Shown: piece after piece, positions 61,401-64,000 of the stretch | How positions within the stretch are numbered: position 1 is the first letter of the stretch | Layout: the number at the start of each line of letters is the position of its first letter | DNA from: Balanoglossus misakiensis | Lineage: Eukaryota; Hemichordata | DNA: 64,000 bases | Reading direction: 5' to 3' | Assembly (NCBI GenBank): GCA_040954595.2 | Contig: CM082586.2 | Coordinates: forward strand, 3,162,001 to 3,226,000 | Notes under the pieces: generated by a model | What the model saw: only the letters and a program-made list of their open reading frames with translations | The model's database searches: none | Told to the model about the DNA's origin: nothing | Made by a program: the position numbers and the translations under genes

Positions 61401-61767
61401 ATTTGGTGATTTTTTGATAAAAACCATGGGTTATAGCTCAGGAAAATCGCGAAAAATCGACCATTTTCGACTTTGGAAATTTTCGAAATTTGGTGATTTT
61501 TTGATAAAAACCATGGGTTATAGCTCAGGAAAATCGCGAAAAATCGACCATTTTCGACTTTGGGAATTTTCGAAATTTGGTAATTTTTTGATAAAATTGG
61601 TCACTTTTTGACAATTTGCATGAGCATGAAAATGTTCAAAAATAACCAAAATTTGTATACACCACAATTTATGCGAGAAGTCGAAATAATTGTTTGTGCC
61701 ATGGAAGAAATTGTGCAACATGTAATATATTTAGACATGACAAAATTATAACGTTTTGAAACAAATA

Positions 61768-61781
61768 TTTATTTCTTTATT
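61768..61781 (-). terminator. candidate distal poly(A) signals for the TRPC gene
   Basis: Two AATAAA hexamers on the minus strand (plus-strand TTTATT at 61768-61773 and 61776-61781). Confidence 0.4.
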
Positions 61782-62284
61782 ATTTTATCTTTGAGGAATA
61801 GCTTCTCTCTTCAAATTCATACAAAGTTCTCATCACTATGACAAATATAACACAACAACTATGTACAAGAATTTTACATCGTCGTTTCACCAAACTGTTT
61901 TATAAATGAAGAAAACAAGTTCTGAGAAAATATGTGAATTTTAATCTTTGACAATAGCTATAGTTTACCCTATTGTAAATTGTCGATTTTTTTATCATAA
62001 ATCTTCATGTTTCTTTTTGTAAAACTTGAATGATACGCTTACATTGGGTTGGTTAAAACGAACACGATAAATATTTAAACGAGTGACAAGGGGGAAAAAT
62101 GTTCAAGGCGTATAGAATTGCAGTGCTGAATTATTCGATATTGGGCTAAAAGCCCCAATCAATTATTTTCATTAGTCAATTGCTTAAAAAAACGAGTCAT
62201 AAACTCAAGGAACAATTCACACTATACTCTGGCACATGAAAACATGACTGTAAGACAGCATGCCGAAGATAAAACATTTCACAT

Positions 62285-62290
62285 TTTATT
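62285..62290 (-). terminator. candidate proximal poly(A) signal for the TRPC gene
   Basis: AATAAA on the minus strand (plus-strand TTTATT), about 800 bp downstream of the TRPC stop. Confidence 0.4.
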
Positions 62291-63085
62291 GCAACTTCCC
62301 GGAGGTATGCTACAATTTTTCGGCGAGTTAAACGTTGTTCACATCAGACTAAGGTGGTACAACTATACACTTGCAACGAAAATATAAAACATATGAAAAC
62401 AAATGAAAACGCTTACATTCTGGGTTAAAGCTTTAATCGCTCTTTGAATGGAACGGTTTGCGATTATGTAAAAAGTTCTCATAAGATTTCAGAATAGACG
62501 TTCACCTTTCAAGTTGAGCACCTGCAAGGCAGCACATTCAAGAAAGTTATAAAAAATGTGTCCATGGACAATTTCAAGACGAAATTTAAATTTCTGTCAA
62601 TCTGTTTTAGCTATTCTTTTGCTCTTAGACAAGGGCGCTGATTTTGCTTGACTATACTGTATTTGATACGCCACTCTCTCCAAATATCATCTTCACATAT
62701 TGTAGCAACCCTGATTGCTCAAAAAAATCTTAGCATCTAACCTTGCATATTACGCCTAATACTATAAAGTGGTGGAGATCATTTGAAATACGACTTGAAT
62801 CGTTGAAACACCGTGTATTTCAGTGCTGTATTCGTCTCGATTTTGAGAGTTGATTCTCTAAAATGACAAGTCTCTACACTGCACCACGGTAGCACTATGA
62901 TCAACACTGTTCCGTAATAACATCATCCGAGAAGATGATCTGTATACACTGTTCGCGAAGTCTTCCATAAAATGCCCTTTTAGCGAACCAGGCTACAGCT
63001 TGACTTGTTACAAACCGTTGCAGCAACCGACTTCAAAATTAGTCCGTCTCACTGGGTGTGCCCCGGGGGGTGTCACAGTGCACCT

Positions 63086-63321
63086 TCACACCATATGCAC
63101 ATCGCCGTGGGACACTCTCAAGGCAAAGCCGAGTTCCCGCCGAAGCGCCTCCACTTGACGTCGTAACGCCACCATTTCTCTCGCCGTCGCGCTGTCGAAT
63201 GCTTCGGTGGCGCCGTCCCCTGTCGCCGAATGTCTTTGCCCACGGAATGATTGGTGAGACAGTTCCTCTTTCAGTTCGAACCGAAGACTGGAAATGTCTT
63301 GCTTTATTTCTTCCAATTCAC
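63086..63321 (-). CDS. TRPC terminal exon (coiled coil and stop)
   Basis: Minus-strand acceptor gtgcctttgcag at 63322. It reads ELEEIKQDISSLRFELKEEL, then a short linker, then a second heptad-like helix EMVALRRQVEALRREL, and ends HGDVHMV followed by TGA. The first helix is the conserved TRPC coiled coil. The tail after it is not one I recognise. A cryptic donor (atg|gtgtga) overlaps the stop, so a further exon cannot be fully excluded. Confidence 0.85.
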
Positions 63322-63568
63322 CTGCAAAGGCACGAAAACGAACTTCAAAAATTCAGCACTATAACTGGCGTCACTTTCAGTTTTGCGATACCCACTCACG
63401 TCTTTCATTGACGGTGCTTTGGGATCAAATTTTTGTTGTACAAATTCCCGAAATCACAACCGTTACTCCAAGAATGTCAAAGTGAACTTTACCTTCGCTT
63501 ATCTCATCGTTCTCCTTGTCTCGTTGCAATTTGAATATGTACCGTTTCACCAGTCTTCGCATAATGGC
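63086..63568 (-). CDS. TRPC-family cation channel, C-terminal two exons (partial)
   Basis: The C-terminal cytoplasmic end of a canonical TRP channel, a membrane cation channel gated downstream of phospholipase C. Two minus-strand exons, 63568-63493 and 63321-63086, join in phase and read IMRRLVKRYIFKLQRDKEND, EISEGELEEIKQDISSLRFE and LKEELSHQS. This aligns well with vertebrate TRPC3/6/7 (VMKRLVKRYVLKAQVD, NDEVNEGELKEIKQDISSLR, YELLEEKSQ), which includes the calmodulin/IP3-receptor-binding region and the tetramerising coiled coil. The channel pore, ankyrin repeats and TRP box must be encoded upstream on the minus strand, beyond 64000. The gene converges on the coactivator with the satellite between. 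The exact TRPC paralogue cannot be assigned. Confidence 0.9.
63493..63568 (-). CDS. TRPC penultimate exon (CIRB region)
   Basis: 76 nt: 25 codons (AIMRRLVKRYIFKLQRDKEN, then DEISE) plus one base. The minus-strand acceptor is ttccctgcag and the donor gaag|gtaaag. It corresponds to the basic calmodulin/IP3R-binding segment of TRPC tails. The remaining base forms a Gly codon with the first two bases of the next exon. Confidence 0.9.
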
Positions 63569-63770
63569 CTGCAGGGAACACAAATGACAAAAATTAGAAG
63601 TTGTTGAGCGACCAGTCTTTCCCTATTCAGTGACTTGCCAATTGTTAGTACCAAACCCAGGTGTGCCAAAAAGGCTGGTCGTCTCGCGCACGCTACTACT
63701 GCAGTCGATAGCACAACATTATAAATCATAAAAATCATACCATAATGTGCCTTAGAAACACACCACATTA

Positions 63771-63816
63771 TACTACACTACACCACACTACACTGCACTA
63801 CACTATACTATACTAA
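63771..63816. repeat. (CACTA)n-like minisatellite
   Basis: Degenerate pentamer repeats (cacta, ccaca, tacta) in the TRPC intron. The rest of 63569-64000 shows no exon I can support. Confidence 0.75.
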
Positions 63817-64000
63817 TCTACTTCATGACACGACAACACGTAGAAACACATACGCGCATGGAGATAGGATGCATCTATGACGTCAGTGTGTGTATACAGC
63901 CATCTTTCCTATAGTGATGAGAAAAGCCTATGGCTTCTAAAGTCTACGTTCGTTTCTCCGAGTCTCAAACGGCGACCTGGGGATAAATCTGGTCAAGTTA

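Larger units (their letters stand above)
31873..61596 (+). repeat. 87/88 bp satellite array, right arm (~340 units)
   Basis: Near-identical head-to-tail units, each carrying ccatgggttatagctcagg, then aaaatcgcgaaaaatcgacc, then the T4/T5 run, then cgactttgggaattttcg, then aaatttggtgattttttga. The main length variant is T4 (87 bp) or T5 (88 bp) after cgacca. Point variants cluster locally (cataaaaacc, gatgaaaacc, actttaggaa, aatttccgaaa, gacaattttt). A 100-N gap interrupts it. It ends abruptly at about 61596. No transposon ends or ORF with protein-like features were seen. Confidence 0.97.
61597..63085 (-). other. probable TRPC 3'UTR / intergenic spacer
   Basis: Unique AT-rich sequence between the end of the satellite and the TRPC stop codon. 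It has no coding potential. Several reverse-strand AATAAA signals (plus-strand TTTATT) occur, the last near 61768-61781, only about 170 bp from the satellite. Confidence 0.5.

Noticed and set aside
31873-61596. CRISPR-like array of regular repeats
   Set aside because: Units are contiguous and nearly identical across all 87/88 bp with no unique spacers, in a eukaryotic gene context. It is satellite DNA.
31873-61596. CENP-B box in the satellite unit
   Set aside because: No segment of the unit fits the CENP-B box core pattern; the TTCG-containing parts lack the required GGA and CGGG positions.
63058-63411. Plus-strand Arg/Pro-rich frame
   Set aside because: It lies antisense to the TRPC terminal exon and has no homologous features.

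Overview
This is a metazoan nuclear genome window, not a microbial one. It has spliced genes with GT-AG introns and AT-rich introns, simple repeats, small non-autonomous DNA transposons, a very large satellite array and an assembly gap. The two genes (an SRC/NCOA-type nuclear receptor coactivator and a TRPC-type channel) and the repeat style suggest a marine invertebrate, deuterostome or lophotrochozoan. The species cannot be fixed from sequence alone.

Region 1 (1-14222): non-coding as far as I can see. It is the 5' flank and/or 5' intron of the coactivator. It holds microsatellites, a 395 bp Tc1/mariner-type MITE, a 337 bp TTAA-flanked MITE, and members of a dispersed CAGT-ended element family.

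Region 2 (14223-29300, + strand): a complete coding model for a p160/SRC coactivator (NCOA1/2/3, Drosophila taiman family). Sixteen coding exons join with consistent phases into 5991 nt, giving 1996 residues. In order it encodes bHLH, PAS-A, PAS-B, a cluster of four LXXLL receptor-interaction boxes, a fifth LXXLL, a CBP/p300-interacting AD1 helix bundle, long polyQ tracts, a sixth LXXLL, a conserved NLF-x-NQL C-terminal block, and a seventh LXXLL at the extreme C-terminus in its own last exon, like the human SRC-1a isoform. A 3'UTR of about 1.6 kb ends at an AATAAA at 29281.

Region 3 (about 29.6-61.6 kb): about 32 kb of an 87/88 bp satellite. The first ~2.2 kb (~25 units) is in one orientation, then the array flips at ~31871 and runs ~29.7 kb (~340 units) in the other. 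It shows higher-order structure (3-unit ~262 bp and 7-unit ~612 bp blocks), diverged edge units duplicated 889 bp away, local variant families, and a 100-N gap, so its true length is unknown. Because 87 is 29 codons, stretches of 87 bp units give long but probably meaningless ORFs.

Region 4 (61.6-64.0 kb, - strand): the last two coding exons and probable 3'UTR of a TRPC channel gene whose earlier exons lie beyond the window. The coactivator and the channel gene are therefore tail to tail, and the satellite fills the space between their 3' ends. I see no operon, defence system or RNA gene. The most unusual content is the satellite architecture and the motif layout of the coactivator.
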